Notes under the pieces: model-generated
What the model was told of the DNA's origin: nothing
The model's database searches: none
What the model saw: the letters and a program-made list of their open reading frames with translations, nothing else
Shown here: in pieces, positions 46,438-55,199 of the stretch
How the letters are laid out: the number at the start of each line of letters is the position of its first letter
How positions within the stretch are numbered: the first letter of the stretch is position 1
Source of the DNA: Gemmatales bacterium
GTDB lineage: Bacteria > Planctomycetota > Planctomycetia > Gemmatales > Gemmataceae
Reading direction: 5' to 3'
Length of the DNA stretch: 64,000 bases
NCBI GenBank assembly: GCA_026004675.1
Contig: BPJP01000006.1
Span: forward strand, 307,508 to 371,507
Made by a program: the position numbers and the translations under genes

Positions 46438-46926
46438 TCAGTTTTTCGTTTCTTGAATCCGGCGCAAGGCTTCGGTGGCGGCTTTCTGCACGAAAGGATC
46501 GGGATCGGTTTGGAGTTTGCGCAGTTCGTGAACGACCTTCGCCGCCGGTGCGCCGATGGAGCCAAGCGCTATGGCCGCCTGCCGGCGCACGTTCCAATGA
46601 GGATCGGACAAGAGCCTGGCCAGAGCGGGGACGGCATCTTTGGCAGCCGGGCCAATCTCCCCAAGTGCCAGAGCCGCCGTCTGCCGAACGCGCGGCTCAT
46701 CGTTGTTGAGAATCTGTATCAGATCGGGAACCGCAGCGCTCGCCTTTGGACCCAGCCGGCTCAAGGCAAAGGCGCCCTGGATCCGCGTTGTCGGCGCATC
46801 ATCGTGAAGCATCGCCACCAGCTCGTCAACCGATTTGCCTTCGTAGGGAGGCTCGCGGCTTGAACAGCTAAGCAAGCAAACCACCGATGCCAGGATGAAC
46901 CAGTGCAAGGATGCCAGCTTTGTCAT
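46438..46926 (-). CDS. HEAT-repeat lipoprotein
   Basis: 162-residue predicted lipoprotein. MTKLASLHWFILASVVCLLSC ends in a lipobox with the lipid Cys at position 21. The mature domain has about four HEAT/PBS-lyase-type repeats (RIQGAFALSRLGPKASAAV, VRQTAALALGEIGPAAKDAV, VRRQAAIALGSIGAPAAKVV, and a final shorter one). Such repeats mediate protein-protein interaction. The upstream in-frame start would add 11 residues before the hydrophobic segment; ATG 46926 gives a standard signal. Partner unknown. Confidence 0.82.
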   Translation of the reverse strand: MTKLASLHWFILASVVCLLSCSSREPPYEGKSVDELVAMLHDDAPTTRIQGAFALSRLGPKASAAVPDLIQILNNDEPRVRQTAALALGEIGPAAKDAVPALARLLSDPHWNVRRQAAIALGSIGAPAAKVVHELRKLQTDPDPFVQKAATEALRRIQETKN

Positions 46927-47028
46927 GTCCGGTTTTTTCGCTTTTTCGGAATAAAACAATGCTGTCCGGCACTGTTGGGGCGACGGATGGCCATGCCGCG
47001 TACGGTGCCCCAGCTACTTGTGGCAGAC

Positions 47029-47058
47029 TTGTCTGGTGTAAGCTATTGTTGTTATAAA
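47029..47058 (+). promoter_or_regulatory. Candidate promoter for the FHA gene
   Basis: TTGTCT and TATAAA are separated by 18 bases, in an otherwise AT-poor stretch, about 45 bases before the FHA start. The -10 matches five of six and the -35 four of six consensus positions. Confidence 0.45.
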
Positions 47059-47103
47059 TAAGCGTCCGGCAAACCGGCTTGTTTTTTGAAGTCTGGACAG
47101 ACT

Positions 47104-47583
47104 ATGCGGACTCTTCTGGTTCCCCTTGATGGGGGCGAGCCGATTGAACTGGTCAAAGACCTGACTTTGGTCGGCCGAAAAGAGAATTGCGACCTGCGGA
47201 TCGATCACAAGAGCGTGTCCAAGCTTCACTGTGTCATCGTGAAGACCGAAGGCATGTTGCTCTTGCGGGATTTGGGGAGTACGAACAGCTCCCGGGTCAA
47301 CGGGCAACGCGTCCGGCGCGCCGCTTTGTTGCCGAACGATCGTCTCAGCATCGCGCATTTCCATTTTCGCGTGGAATTTCGTGATGACGATCGGCCTGTG
47401 TCGCCCGATGAATACACGCAGCAACTCGAGGCCAAGGAGGTTGTGCGGTTGCTTAATCGGAGTCATTCGCCCCTCGAGTCGGAAGACGACGATAACGGCG
47501 ACGAGCACCAGCCAGTTTACCACAATCCGCTGCCGGACGTGTATCCGGAAGAGGATCAGCGCAACAAACGCCGCGACAAGTAG
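47104..47583 (+). CDS. FHA domain protein
   Basis: 159-residue protein with an N-terminal forkhead-associated domain (about 5-95) that binds phosphothreonine. The key residues are in place: LVGRKENCDLRI (GR), SVSKLHCVI (SxxH) and LGSTNSSRVNG (TN...NG). The C-terminal 60 residues are acidic and probably disordered. I chose ATG 47104 (MRTLLVPLDGG) over a TTG 18 bases earlier. It is likely to be a reader of Ser/Thr kinase signalling (a kinase is encoded at 32532 but not adjacent). The LOG gene begins 21 bases downstream on the same strand. Confidence 0.9.
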   Translation: MRTLLVPLDGGEPIELVKDLTLVGRKENCDLRIDHKSVSKLHCVIVKTEGMLLLRDLGSTNSSRVNGQRVRRAALLPNDRLSIAHFHFRVEFRDDDRPVSPDEYTQQLEAKEVVRLLNRSHSPLESEDDDNGDEHQPVYHNPLPDVYPEEDQRNKRRDK

Positions 47584-47604
47584 GTCCGGCGAGGGAGAAG
47601 AGCA

Positions 47605-48648
47605 GTGAGTCACCGTTCCAAACGGCTGACCGGCAGTCATTTCGTCAAGATACACGACAACGAAACCTACCAGGAAGACAGCCGGCTGGTCGATGGCATT
47701 CAGGATCTTGTCACGCAGATCAAGGAAACCGCGGACAAGCTGATTCGCGACGGCGCCAACCGTGGCGACGTCAAATTGCTAAGCACCGCCCTCAAGGAAT
47801 TGCGCTATGCGTTCAAGGTGTTTGCGCCTTTTCGCTCGCGCCGGAAGGTGACGATATTCGGCTCAGCGCGGCTTCCGCCAGAGCATCCGGCATACAAACA
47901 GGCGGTGGAATTCGGCCGACGCATGGCTGCCGAAGACTTCATGGTCATCACCGGCGCTGCCAGCGGCATCATGGAAGCTGGGCACGTCGGCGCCGGCAGG
48001 GAAAACTCGATCGGCGTCAACATCCTTCTCCCCTTCGAGCAGGAAGCCAACGAGGTGATCGCTGGCGACGCCAAACTGATGCATCTCAAATATTTCTTCA
48101 CCCGCAAATTGCTCTTCGTCAAAGAGTCCGATGCCGTCGCCCTCTTCCCCGGCGGCTTTGGCACCCTGGACGAAGGCTTCGAAGTCCTGACCCTCATCCA
48201 GACCGGCAAAAGCCACATGTTTCCCATCGTCATGGTCGACGAACCGAATGGCGACTACTGGAAACGCCTGGACGGGTTTATTCGCGACGTCCTGGTCAAA
48301 CGTCATTTGATTTCCCCAGCCGACCTGGCCTTGTTCAAAATCACCGATTCCGTCGATGAAGCAGTGGCGGAAATCCTTAACTTCTATCAGGTCTATCACA
48401 GCATGCGCTATGTCGACGGCGACCTCGTGCTTCGGCTTCAGCGCAAGCTGTCCCCGGCCACTTTGAAACGCATCCGAAATGAATTCAAAGACATTCTCGA
48501 CGGCGGCACGTTCGAGCAGGTTCCAGCTCTGCCCGCTGAAGCCAACGACGCCCATCTGATCGATCTGCCACGCCTGTTGTTCCGCTTCGATCGCAAGAGT
48601 CTCGGTCGGTTGCGTATGTTGATCGATTTCATCAACCGTGAAGGCTAA
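47605..48648 (+). CDS. LOG-family Rossmann protein (TIGR00730-like, long form)
   Basis: 347-residue member of the LOG/lysine-decarboxylase-like Rossmann family. The signature PGGFGTLDEG lies near residue 185. GSARLPPEHPAYKQA near 85-100 is the family nucleotide-binding start; a VITGAASGIMEAGHVGAG loop is also present. Short family members are cytokinin-activating phosphoribohydrolases; this long form has about 75 extra N-terminal and 75 C-terminal residues, so the substrate is unclear. The start is GTG with GGGAGAAGAG nearby. Probably co-transcribed with the FHA gene. Confidence 0.88.
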   Translation: MSHRSKRLTGSHFVKIHDNETYQEDSRLVDGIQDLVTQIKETADKLIRDGANRGDVKLLSTALKELRYAFKVFAPFRSRRKVTIFGSARLPPEHPAYKQAVEFGRRMAAEDFMVITGAASGIMEAGHVGAGRENSIGVNILLPFEQEANEVIAGDAKLMHLKYFFTRKLLFVKESDAVALFPGGFGTLDEGFEVLTLIQTGKSHMFPIVMVDEPNGDYWKRLDGFIRDVLVKRHLISPADLALFKITDSVDEAVAEILNFYQVYHSMRYVDGDLVLRLQRKLSPATLKRIRNEFKDILDGGTFEQVPALPAEANDAHLIDLPRLLFRFDRKSLGRLRMLIDFINREG

Positions 48649-48682
48649 ACCTGGCGCGGCGGCGGAGCTTCTTTTTCGACGA

Positions 48683-49744
48683 TTACCTCTTCAACCAACG
48701 ATCGAGCCAGGCATAGGCCACCTTGCGAGCGTCGTCCGGGAAATCATGACCGCAGTCGGGATAGTTGGCAGCCAGCTTGTCGGCGGCACCGAGCAATTCG
48801 TAAACCGGCCTGGCAGCCTGAATACATTCCTTGACGCCGGCAACGTCGAAATTGTGATCCTTGAGAGGAGCACTAGCCAGAAAAGCTCTCGGCGCCAAAG
48901 CCGCTGTCACCTCAGTGAAATCGAACGGCATCTTTTCGGGCTTCAAGTCGTAAACGGTGCGAATCCTCGGCATGTAGCCATCATGGCTCCAGCCTGCCAG
49001 GTTCCCCTTGTAATATCGACGAAAGCTGCAAAAACCGCAATTCGATACGATACATCGAATGCGCTCGTCAAAAGCCGCCACGAACATGCTGTTGTGCCCT
49101 CCCAGCGAATGGCCGATCACCCCGATCCGCTCGGCATCCACTTCTGGAAGCGATGCCAGCAAATCGACCGATCGCATGTGATTCCAAATGCCTTTCATCG
49201 TGGCGCTTTGGTAGCCGTGCTTGCGCCAATCGAATCGGTATTCGCCCATGTTGACATAATCAGGAGCCAAAGTGACGTAGCCACGTTCCGCGAGGTGGAC
49301 GGCATAATGGCGGTCCGGTTTTGGTCCGAAGCCGGCAGCAATTCCCTTGCCCAGTTTGCGATCGGTGGGATGCAAGCACAACACAGCCGGCACTTTCCCT
49401 TGCCGTTTCAATGGTAGAAACAGATAGGCTGGCAAACGGTCTCCTTTTTCGACGGCAAAGGTCAATTTGCGCCGAATATATCGGTCTGTCTTGACCTCTT
49501 CGACAACTTTGACATCCAGCGGCGGAACGGCTTTGTCTTTGGGAAACGGTCCCATGACCAGCTGCATGTTGGCAAGGATATGAGCACGCCGTTTGGCCCA
49601 GTCTGCGGGCGTTTTGACAGAATGCTTCTTTCCCTCGCCATCGAGGTAAAATAAGAGGTTCATTTTGTCCGCATAAAACGGCGGATCGGCCAGAACCGGC
49701 GCGGCGCTTACCAGTGCCAGGAAGATGAGGAAAAAGTGTCTCAT
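48683..49744 (-). CDS. Exported alpha/beta hydrolase (acetyl xylan esterase/dienelactone hydrolase-like)
   Basis: 353-residue secreted hydrolase with signal peptide MRHFFLIFLALVSAAPVLA. The nucleophile elbow is GHSLGG (about residue 203). An acid residue lies in the APRAFLASAPLKDHNFDV region. The catalytic His is probably in NYPDCGHDFPDDARK near the C-terminus. LPAYLFLPLKRQGKVPAVLCLHP at about 127-149 is the family oxyanion strand. Planctomycete genomes carry many such enzymes for polysaccharide side-chain removal; the specific ester is not predictable. It converges on the LOG gene and lies upstream of nothing it clearly shares an operon with. Confidence 0.86.
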   Translation of the reverse strand: MRHFFLIFLALVSAAPVLADPPFYADKMNLLFYLDGEGKKHSVKTPADWAKRRAHILANMQLVMGPFPKDKAVPPLDVKVVEEVKTDRYIRRKLTFAVEKGDRLPAYLFLPLKRQGKVPAVLCLHPTDRKLGKGIAAGFGPKPDRHYAVHLAERGYVTLAPDYVNMGEYRFDWRKHGYQSATMKGIWNHMRSVDLLASLPEVDAERIGVIGHSLGGHNSMFVAAFDERIRCIVSNCGFCSFRRYYKGNLAGWSHDGYMPRIRTVYDLKPEKMPFDFTEVTAALAPRAFLASAPLKDHNFDVAGVKECIQAARPVYELLGAADKLAANYPDCGHDFPDDARKVAYAWLDRWLKR

Positions 49745-49762
49745 GATGGCTCCTCCGGAGAT

Positions 49763-50731
49763 TCAGTTATCGTCGATCAGGCTGCGCACGCGGGCAACGT
49801 CTTTTCGCAGTTGCTGGACGAGTTGTTCGGCGCTGTCGAAAGTTTGAATGTCGCGGAGGCGTTCGATGAAGTCAAGGGCCAGCGGTTGTTCGTAGAGATT
49901 GCCATCGAAGTCGAGCAAATGAGCTTCGATCTTTTGTCCCACTTCGTGAAAAGTGGGGTTGGGGCCGATGTTGACGGCCGCCGGGTAGCTTCCCCTCTCC
50001 GTCAGAGCGCGAGCGGCATAAACACCATCGCGAGGAACCATCGTCGTGACTTGCTCGAGGTTGGCGGTGGGAAAGCCGAGCTTCTGTCCGCGGCGTTGGC
50101 CGGTTCCGACGCGACCGGCGAGCCGATACGGTCGGCCTAGCAAAGTTTTTGCCCAGCTGACATCGCCGCGCTCCAAGGCGGACCTCACTTGGCTGCTGGA
50201 AACCGGCTGCTTGTCGACGAGGCAGAATGCCGGCACGACTTCGAATCCGATATTTTTTTCCGCGCACCACTTTTTCAATAGCTCGTTATTCCCTTCGCGC
50301 TGGCGGCCAAAACCGAAATCGTGTCCTTCTACAATTGCCACGGCGGCCAGCCGACGCACCAACACTTCGTCAAAGAATTGCCGAGCGCTGAGCTGAAGCA
50401 ATTCCCGCGTCGTGGCCAGAATGACTACGGCGGTCACGCCGGCTTCGAGCAGTAATCGCGCACGCTCTTGCGCTGTCGTCAACACAGGGCGAAACTGATT
50501 GGGCCTCAGGAGCTGAAGCGGGTGAGGATCGAAAAAAACCGCCACTGCCGGGCACGACCGTTGCCTGGCTCGACGGCAAAGCACTTCGATCAGCTGGGCA
50601 TGGCCTCGATGCACGCCATCGAAGTTGCCAACCGCTACCACACCCCCCTGGATTTCTTCAGGCGGCTTTTCTGTCCAATCGAATCTATAGACCGAACCCG
50701 GCAAGCTACTGGCGGGAGGAAAACTTGTCAC
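49763..50731 (-). CDS. ribF: Bifunctional riboflavin kinase/FAD synthetase RibF
   Basis: 322-residue RibF: an N-terminal FMN adenylyltransferase of nucleotidyl-transferase fold with GNFDGVHRGH (about 37-46), an HDFGFGRQREGN motif near 143-154 and a SSSQVRSAL motif. The C-terminal riboflavin kinase has the PTANL motif in GQKLGFPTANL near 218-228. It makes FMN, then FAD. The start is GTG with AGGA nine bases upstream. Length is typical. Works downstream of RibD at 2202. Confidence 0.95.
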   Translation of the reverse strand: MTSFPPASSLPGSVYRFDWTEKPPEEIQGGVVAVGNFDGVHRGHAQLIEVLCRRARQRSCPAVAVFFDPHPLQLLRPNQFRPVLTTAQERARLLLEAGVTAVVILATTRELLQLSARQFFDEVLVRRLAAVAIVEGHDFGFGRQREGNNELLKKWCAEKNIGFEVVPAFCLVDKQPVSSSQVRSALERGDVSWAKTLLGRPYRLAGRVGTGQRRGQKLGFPTANLEQVTTMVPRDGVYAARALTERGSYPAAVNIGPNPTFHEVGQKIEAHLLDFDGNLYEQPLALDFIERLRDIQTFDSAEQLVQQLRKDVARVRSLIDDN

Positions 50732-50881
50732 TCGTGAAAATCCTGATCGGATACGATACTTTTTCGGCTATTTTTCAGGACGATACCGCTATTATCGACG
50801 TGAAAGCGGTGGTTGTCCACGGCGGGGATGCCAGCGCCCGTCCTGATCGCAACCTGCCGGACGATGGGCGAAAGAACGGGG

Positions 50882-51115
50882 TCACTCCGGAGTCAAGCCG
50901 AGAGAACGAAACATGACATCCAAGTGGCTGAGCCGATCCTCCAGCCAGGCGACCTTGTGATCGGCGCCGAACTCGTGCGCGAGCCTCAAGGCCCTGTGCA
51001 GCAAATCACGCGCTTTGACGAACTGATCATTCGCGTCCCTTGCATTGGTGGCGGCATGCATCAGATTAAAGGCATTCTCGGCCTGCTCGATCGTATTTTG
51101 CAGCTCTCGCGACAT
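50882..51115 (-). CDS. Small helical protein (77 aa)
   Basis: 77-residue helical, charged protein starting MSRELQNTIEQAENAF; no family recognised. A GAGGA stretch lies about ten bases before the ATG, with AAAAGG closer in. No clear promoter was seen in the AT-rich stretch upstream (around 51240-51290). Supported by the initiation region and a gene-like helical pattern, but remains hypothetical. Confidence 0.55.
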   Translation of the reverse strand: MSRELQNTIEQAENAFNLMHAATNARDANDQFVKARDLLHRALRLAHEFGADHKVAWLEDRLSHLDVMFRSLGLTPE

Positions 51116-51302
51116 GCCTTTTGGTCCTCTGGGAAAGGAGGATCGGTTCTAAGCAACCATAGGCCGCAATCGACCGCAGAGCAACTGCTGGCTGGCCTCC
51201 CCTCTGTTACCTGCAGCGACAAGCGTATCCTATCACATTGCCAGACAACGCATATCGGTTAATTTTAATTTTTTGGTTAATCGTGTCCCATGCCGCCATT
51301 TT

Positions 51303-53066
51303 CTATATCTCGAGCGGCACCCGTTGACCGGCTTGGAAGTCGCGAACTTCCAGCTGCACGCGGCGCCAGCCGTTGAACTCATTGATGGTCGGCGTAAAGA
51401 CGAGCGAACACACGCCGTCAGCAGAGAGCAATTCCTCCAGCCGGTCCCCATGTCCGAACGCGATGGCACGCAAGGTGGTCGAATGCTGTCGGACGCGAAA
51501 GGCGAGATGCCTGTCTCCCTTACCGACGCGCTTGGGAGTGCCGATGATCTCAACAGGAGAGGAGAGAAAAAGCGGCTTGGGATTGCCGGCACCGTAAGGC
51601 TCCAGCTTGGCGAGCGACTTGACGACGTCGAGGGAAAGACTGCTCAAGGGCGTCTCGGCGTCGATGTCGAGCGTGGGAGCAGGCAATCCTTGTGGGAAAC
51701 ATTGGGCAACATAGGCACAGAAGCGCTGGCGGAAGTCGTCGATGCTATCGGGACGAATGCGGAAACCGGCCGCCGCCGCATGACCGCCGTGGCTAAGCAA
51801 ACCATCGGCACAGGCAGCCAACGCTTCGTGCAGGCTAAATCCAGGAATGGAGCGCGCCGAACCTTGGGCCGCCGTTTCGTCGCCATTGAGGGCGATCAGC
51901 AGCGTCGGCCTGTGGTACAACTCCGCCAGTCGCCCAGCGACGATGCCGATCACGCCCGAATGCCAGTCTTTCCTGGCCAGCACGAGTGCGTGGGTTTCGC
52001 CCAAAGACACGGTCGCCAACTGTTCTTTCGCCTCCTTGAGAATTCGGCGTTCGATCTGCTGGCGGTTTTCGTTTTGCAGGTTCAAGAAATCGGCGATATC
52101 GGCCGCTCGCGACGGAGAATCGGTCGTAAACAATTCGACCACCAACCGGGCACAGCCAAGTCGCCCGGCGGCATTCAATCGCGGTCCCAGCGAAAAGCCG
52201 ACATCGGTCGCACGCAAGGGCGACTTGTCGCCCAGTCCGCATGCTCGTAACAGCGCCCGCAGACCGACCGATTCCGTCTCGCCAAGCCGCTTTAATCCAT
52301 GATGCACCAAAATGCGGTTTTCATCCAGCAAGGGCACGACGTCGGCAATGATCCCCAAAGCCGCCAGGGCCACGCTATCCAGTAAAAATTCACGAAACTT
52401 CGGCGTCACTTTCGTTGCGCCGCTCGCTCGCTGGCACAATGCCCATGCCAACTTGAACGCCACCCCTGAACCCGACAACGCACTGAACGGATAATGCGAA
52501 CCAGCCAGCCGTGGATGCACGATCACATCGGCACCGGGTAACCGTTCCTTTGGCTCATGGTGATCGGTGATGATCAATTCCAGACCCAGTCGCTTTGCCT
52601 CTTCCGCCTCCTTCACACTGGCGATGCCGCAATCCACCGTCACCACCAGCGATGCGCCGGTCGCTTTGATCTGCTGCAACGCTTCGGCATTCAGCCCATA
52701 TCCCTCGGACAAACGATGGGGAATGTAGTAGTCCACCGCCGTTCCCAAAAGATGGAGGCATTGCCACAGAATCGCCGTGCCGCTCAGTCCATCGACATCG
52801 TAATCCCCATACACGCATACGCGCCGTTTCTGTTGCACGGCGGCGAACAGTCGGTCGGCTGCTTCGCCAATTCCAGGCAATTCCTCAGGCGGCCGCAGCC
52901 CCGAAAACGGCGTATACAAGAACCGCGACGCCAGCTCGGGATCGGCCATCCCGCGATTCAACAGCAAACGCGCTACGATCGGCGCCACTCGCAGCGACTC
53001 CGCTAGCCGAGCCGTCTCCTTCTCGTCATGCGGCAACAACCGCCATGTCTTCGATGTGCTTCGCAA
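51303..53066 (-). CDS. recJ: Single-stranded-DNA-specific exonuclease RecJ
   Basis: 587-residue DHH-family nuclease that degrades single-stranded DNA 5' to 3' in recombination and mismatch repair. Motifs: VYGDYDVDGLSGTAIL (metal-binding Asp residues) near 83-98, VTVDCGIAS, IITDHHEP (the DHH box) and, near 405-420, LLSHGGHAAAAGFR of the DHHA1 domain. A C-terminal OB-like region (GVCSLVFTPTINEFNGWRRVQLEVRDF) completes the enzyme. The start is TTG with AAGGGA six bases upstream, unusual but well supported. Confidence 0.95.
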   Translation of the reverse strand: MRSTSKTWRLLPHDEKETARLAESLRVAPIVARLLLNRGMADPELASRFLYTPFSGLRPPEELPGIGEAADRLFAAVQQKRRVCVYGDYDVDGLSGTAILWQCLHLLGTAVDYYIPHRLSEGYGLNAEALQQIKATGASLVVTVDCGIASVKEAEEAKRLGLELIITDHHEPKERLPGADVIVHPRLAGSHYPFSALSGSGVAFKLAWALCQRASGATKVTPKFREFLLDSVALAALGIIADVVPLLDENRILVHHGLKRLGETESVGLRALLRACGLGDKSPLRATDVGFSLGPRLNAAGRLGCARLVVELFTTDSPSRAADIADFLNLQNENRQQIERRILKEAKEQLATVSLGETHALVLARKDWHSGVIGIVAGRLAELYHRPTLLIALNGDETAAQGSARSIPGFSLHEALAACADGLLSHGGHAAAAGFRIRPDSIDDFRQRFCAYVAQCFPQGLPAPTLDIDAETPLSSLSLDVVKSLAKLEPYGAGNPKPLFLSSPVEIIGTPKRVGKGDRHLAFRVRQHSTTLRAIAFGHGDRLEELLSADGVCSLVFTPTINEFNGWRRVQLEVRDFQAGQRVPLEI

Positions 53067-53222
53067 GGTGATTCCCTTCTCTTTGTTGCATGTTGTTGCA
53101 TGCTTCCGACCGCCTGCTTCGGCTTGGGCAAGACGATCTCCGTCGCTTCGCCTCGCTTGCCGTCTGCGATGTTAGCGAAGCAGGCAATACCTCGGCAAGC
53201 CGCCTTTCCGACGCCCTTTGCT

Positions 53223-54053
53223 TCACTCCTCAAAGCGTATGCCATCTCGTGCCATGCGAACAGACGTTCGGCTTGCTCGTTGATCCCGCTTCAACCAAAC
53301 CGCACACGGCCCTTCGTCACCGCCTGCCTCCTGGAAAAGGGGATGGTTGGGTCCCACCAAGACGATCGTCACGTTTCCAAGCTTGAAAGAACAACTGTCC
53401 GGCTCGTTCGACTCGGCGGAACTGGCCAGCCGAAACGCATCGCCCAGCAAGGCTTGGTACCGTCGCCGGCTGGTTTCGAGATTCTCCACCGCTACCGCGA
53501 GGCGGGCCAAACCGACAGCGCCATTGGCATGCCGACTCGCTTCGCCTGCCGGCACCCGAAGTGAGCGAGGCGTCACATCGGCGCAGAGAAAGGGCAAATC
53601 GAATGTCTCCGCAACCGCCAGCTGCCAGGCTACTTCCTCCCCGTCCGGTCGCTTTCTTCCTCCCGGAAACGGTCCGTGCAGCGACAAGCCCCTTCGTTTC
53701 GCCTCGCGAATGGCGACCCCCAGGTCTTTGGGCACCAGGGCGAAGTCGACCAGTCCTGCCGTGGCTTCCTCCCACGAGCAGTGCCGGCTCACGGCTATGG
53801 GCCGGCCTGCGTCCGCCAGTCGCCTCATCCTCTGTTGTTTCCGTTCGTTCGTCTGCCGGGCCACTGGTCGTGCGAACGCGATCAATTCCAGATACACGCC
53901 GTCCGCGAAACACACGAGCGCATTTTCGCTGCCCAAACCAGGATGTCGGCCGCCCGGCGTTACCGTAAAGCCGAGCGCTTCATACGCCCGGCTTGCCTCG
54001 GACAAATCGTCAACACGAACTACGATGTGGTCCACTGCCAGTTGTTCGGACAT
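53223..54053 (-). CDS. VOC/glyoxalase-like domain protein
   Basis: 276-residue protein with two vicinal-oxygen-chelate-type halves; the first begins VDHIVVRVDDLSEASRAYEALGF and contains GLGSENALVCFADGVYLELI. The second begins GLARLAVAVENLETSRRRYQALLG. The pattern matches glyoxalase-like domain family PF13468. The start ATG 54051-54053 has a GGAAACGCTC leader; a GTG 27 bases earlier is possible. Substrate unknown; no metal-dependent partner enzyme is adjacent. Confidence 0.8.
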   Translation of the reverse strand: MSEQLAVDHIVVRVDDLSEASRAYEALGFTVTPGGRHPGLGSENALVCFADGVYLELIAFARPVARQTNERKQQRMRRLADAGRPIAVSRHCSWEEATAGLVDFALVPKDLGVAIREAKRRGLSLHGPFPGGRKRPDGEEVAWQLAVAETFDLPFLCADVTPRSLRVPAGEASRHANGAVGLARLAVAVENLETSRRRYQALLGDAFRLASSAESNEPDSCSFKLGNVTIVLVGPNHPLFQEAGGDEGPCAVWLKRDQRASRTSVRMARDGIRFEE

Positions 54054-54194
54054 GAGCGTTTCCAAGTGACGCCGTGACACGTATCTCTGATCGGATGCCT
54101 GCGGACTTGCTTTTCGACAACGTTGTCACATGGCTTGTTCCCTTCGATAATTCCCTATGAAGAAATCTATTCCCCCAAGTCGCGGGAGGCTCCC

Positions 54195-54942
54195 TTGGCA
54201 ACTCACTTTTCCTTGGCGAAACGCACGGCTTTGGTGACGGGCGGTGGACAAGGCATCGGTGCCGCCATTTGCCGAAGGCTGGCCGAGGCTGGCGCCCGCG
54301 TGGCCGTCTTCGATCGCAACTTCGACCACGCGAAAAATGTCGCCGACGAAATCGGCGGCCTTCCCATTGCTGGCGATGTCACTTCCGAAAACGACATCGC
54401 CGATGCCCTGCAAACCGTCGAAAACAAATTCGCTCCTCTCGATATTCTCGTCAACAACGCTGGCATCGTCGGCAAGACCGCCCGCATTTGGGAACTCGAC
54501 AAACGCGACATGGAACAGGTGCTGGCGGTTAACCTGGTCGGCCCCTTTTTGTTCTGCCGAGCGGTGATCACCGGCATGCTCGAACGAGGCTACGGCCGGA
54601 TCGTCAATATCGCCTCCATCGCCGGCAAAGAAGGCAATCCCACGCTCGCCCCCTACTCGGCCAGCAAAGCCGGCTTGATCGCCTTGACCAAATCGCTTGC
54701 CAAGGAAGTCGCAGGCAAAGGGGACATCACCATCAATGCGGTCAGCCCGGCTGTCATTGCCACCCCCCATTCTCGATAACGTGCCCCAAGAAACCATCGA
54801 CTACATGGTCTCTCGTATCCCAATGGGACGGACTGGCCGACCGGAAGAAGTCGCTGCCTTGGTCCATTATCTGGCCAGCTCCGAAGCGAGCTTCAGCACC
54901 GGCCAGTGTTTCGACATCAGCGGCGGACGAGCCACCTATTGA
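54195..54942 (+). CDS. SDR family oxidoreductase, with a +1 frameshift
   Basis: Classical short-chain dehydrogenase of 248 residues once one C is removed from the C6 run at 54763-54768. First frame: LVTGGGQGIG (NAD(P) motif), NNAGIVG, catalytic SIAGKEG and YSASK. It then breaks at PAVIATP and ends at 54779. The other frame continues ILDNVPQETIDYMVSRIPMG and ends with CFDISGGRATY, the normal SDR C-terminus. TTG 54195 is chosen: GGGAGG lies five bases upstream and it gives a normal N-terminus. Substrate unknown; FabG-like reductases share all motifs. Confidence 0.85.
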
Positions 54943-54975
54943 ACCCGTTGGTCAGAGCGTGGTCTCCCTCGTCAC

Positions 54976-55106
54976 GCTGACCCTGCGACGCTCGCTGAAA
55001 AGACCGTTAGTTGACGGTCCGCTCGGCGTGCTGACCCTGCGACGCTCGCTGAAAAGACCGTTAGTTGACGGTCCGCTCGGCGTGCTGACGCCATGACGCT
55101 CGCTGG
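54976..55106. repeat. 54-bp tandem repeat with internal hairpin (2 full copies plus partial)
   Basis: Two identical 54-base copies (54976-55029 and 55030-55083) are followed by a degenerate partial copy to about 55106. Each full copy contains GACCGT-tagttg-ACGGTC, a 6-bp stem with a 6-base loop, and the shared word GACGCTCGCTG. No T-run follows, so it is not a standard terminator. It lies between the SDR and an orphan DUF1501 gene, both plus strand. Similar intergenic elements are possible genome-wide repeats. Confidence 0.8.
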
Positions 55107-55199
55107 AATTTTGGTGCGCTTAGGGGCGCCGCAGGCATTCTTGCGGTCAGCATCCAGGATGTTTACAATCGCACTGATACCGAGGGGAAGGACGAACGA

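Noticed and set aside
51240..51302. Possible promoter with AT-rich GGTTAAT direct repeats near the recJ end
   Set aside because: No -35/-10 pair with a sensible spacer could be fitted.
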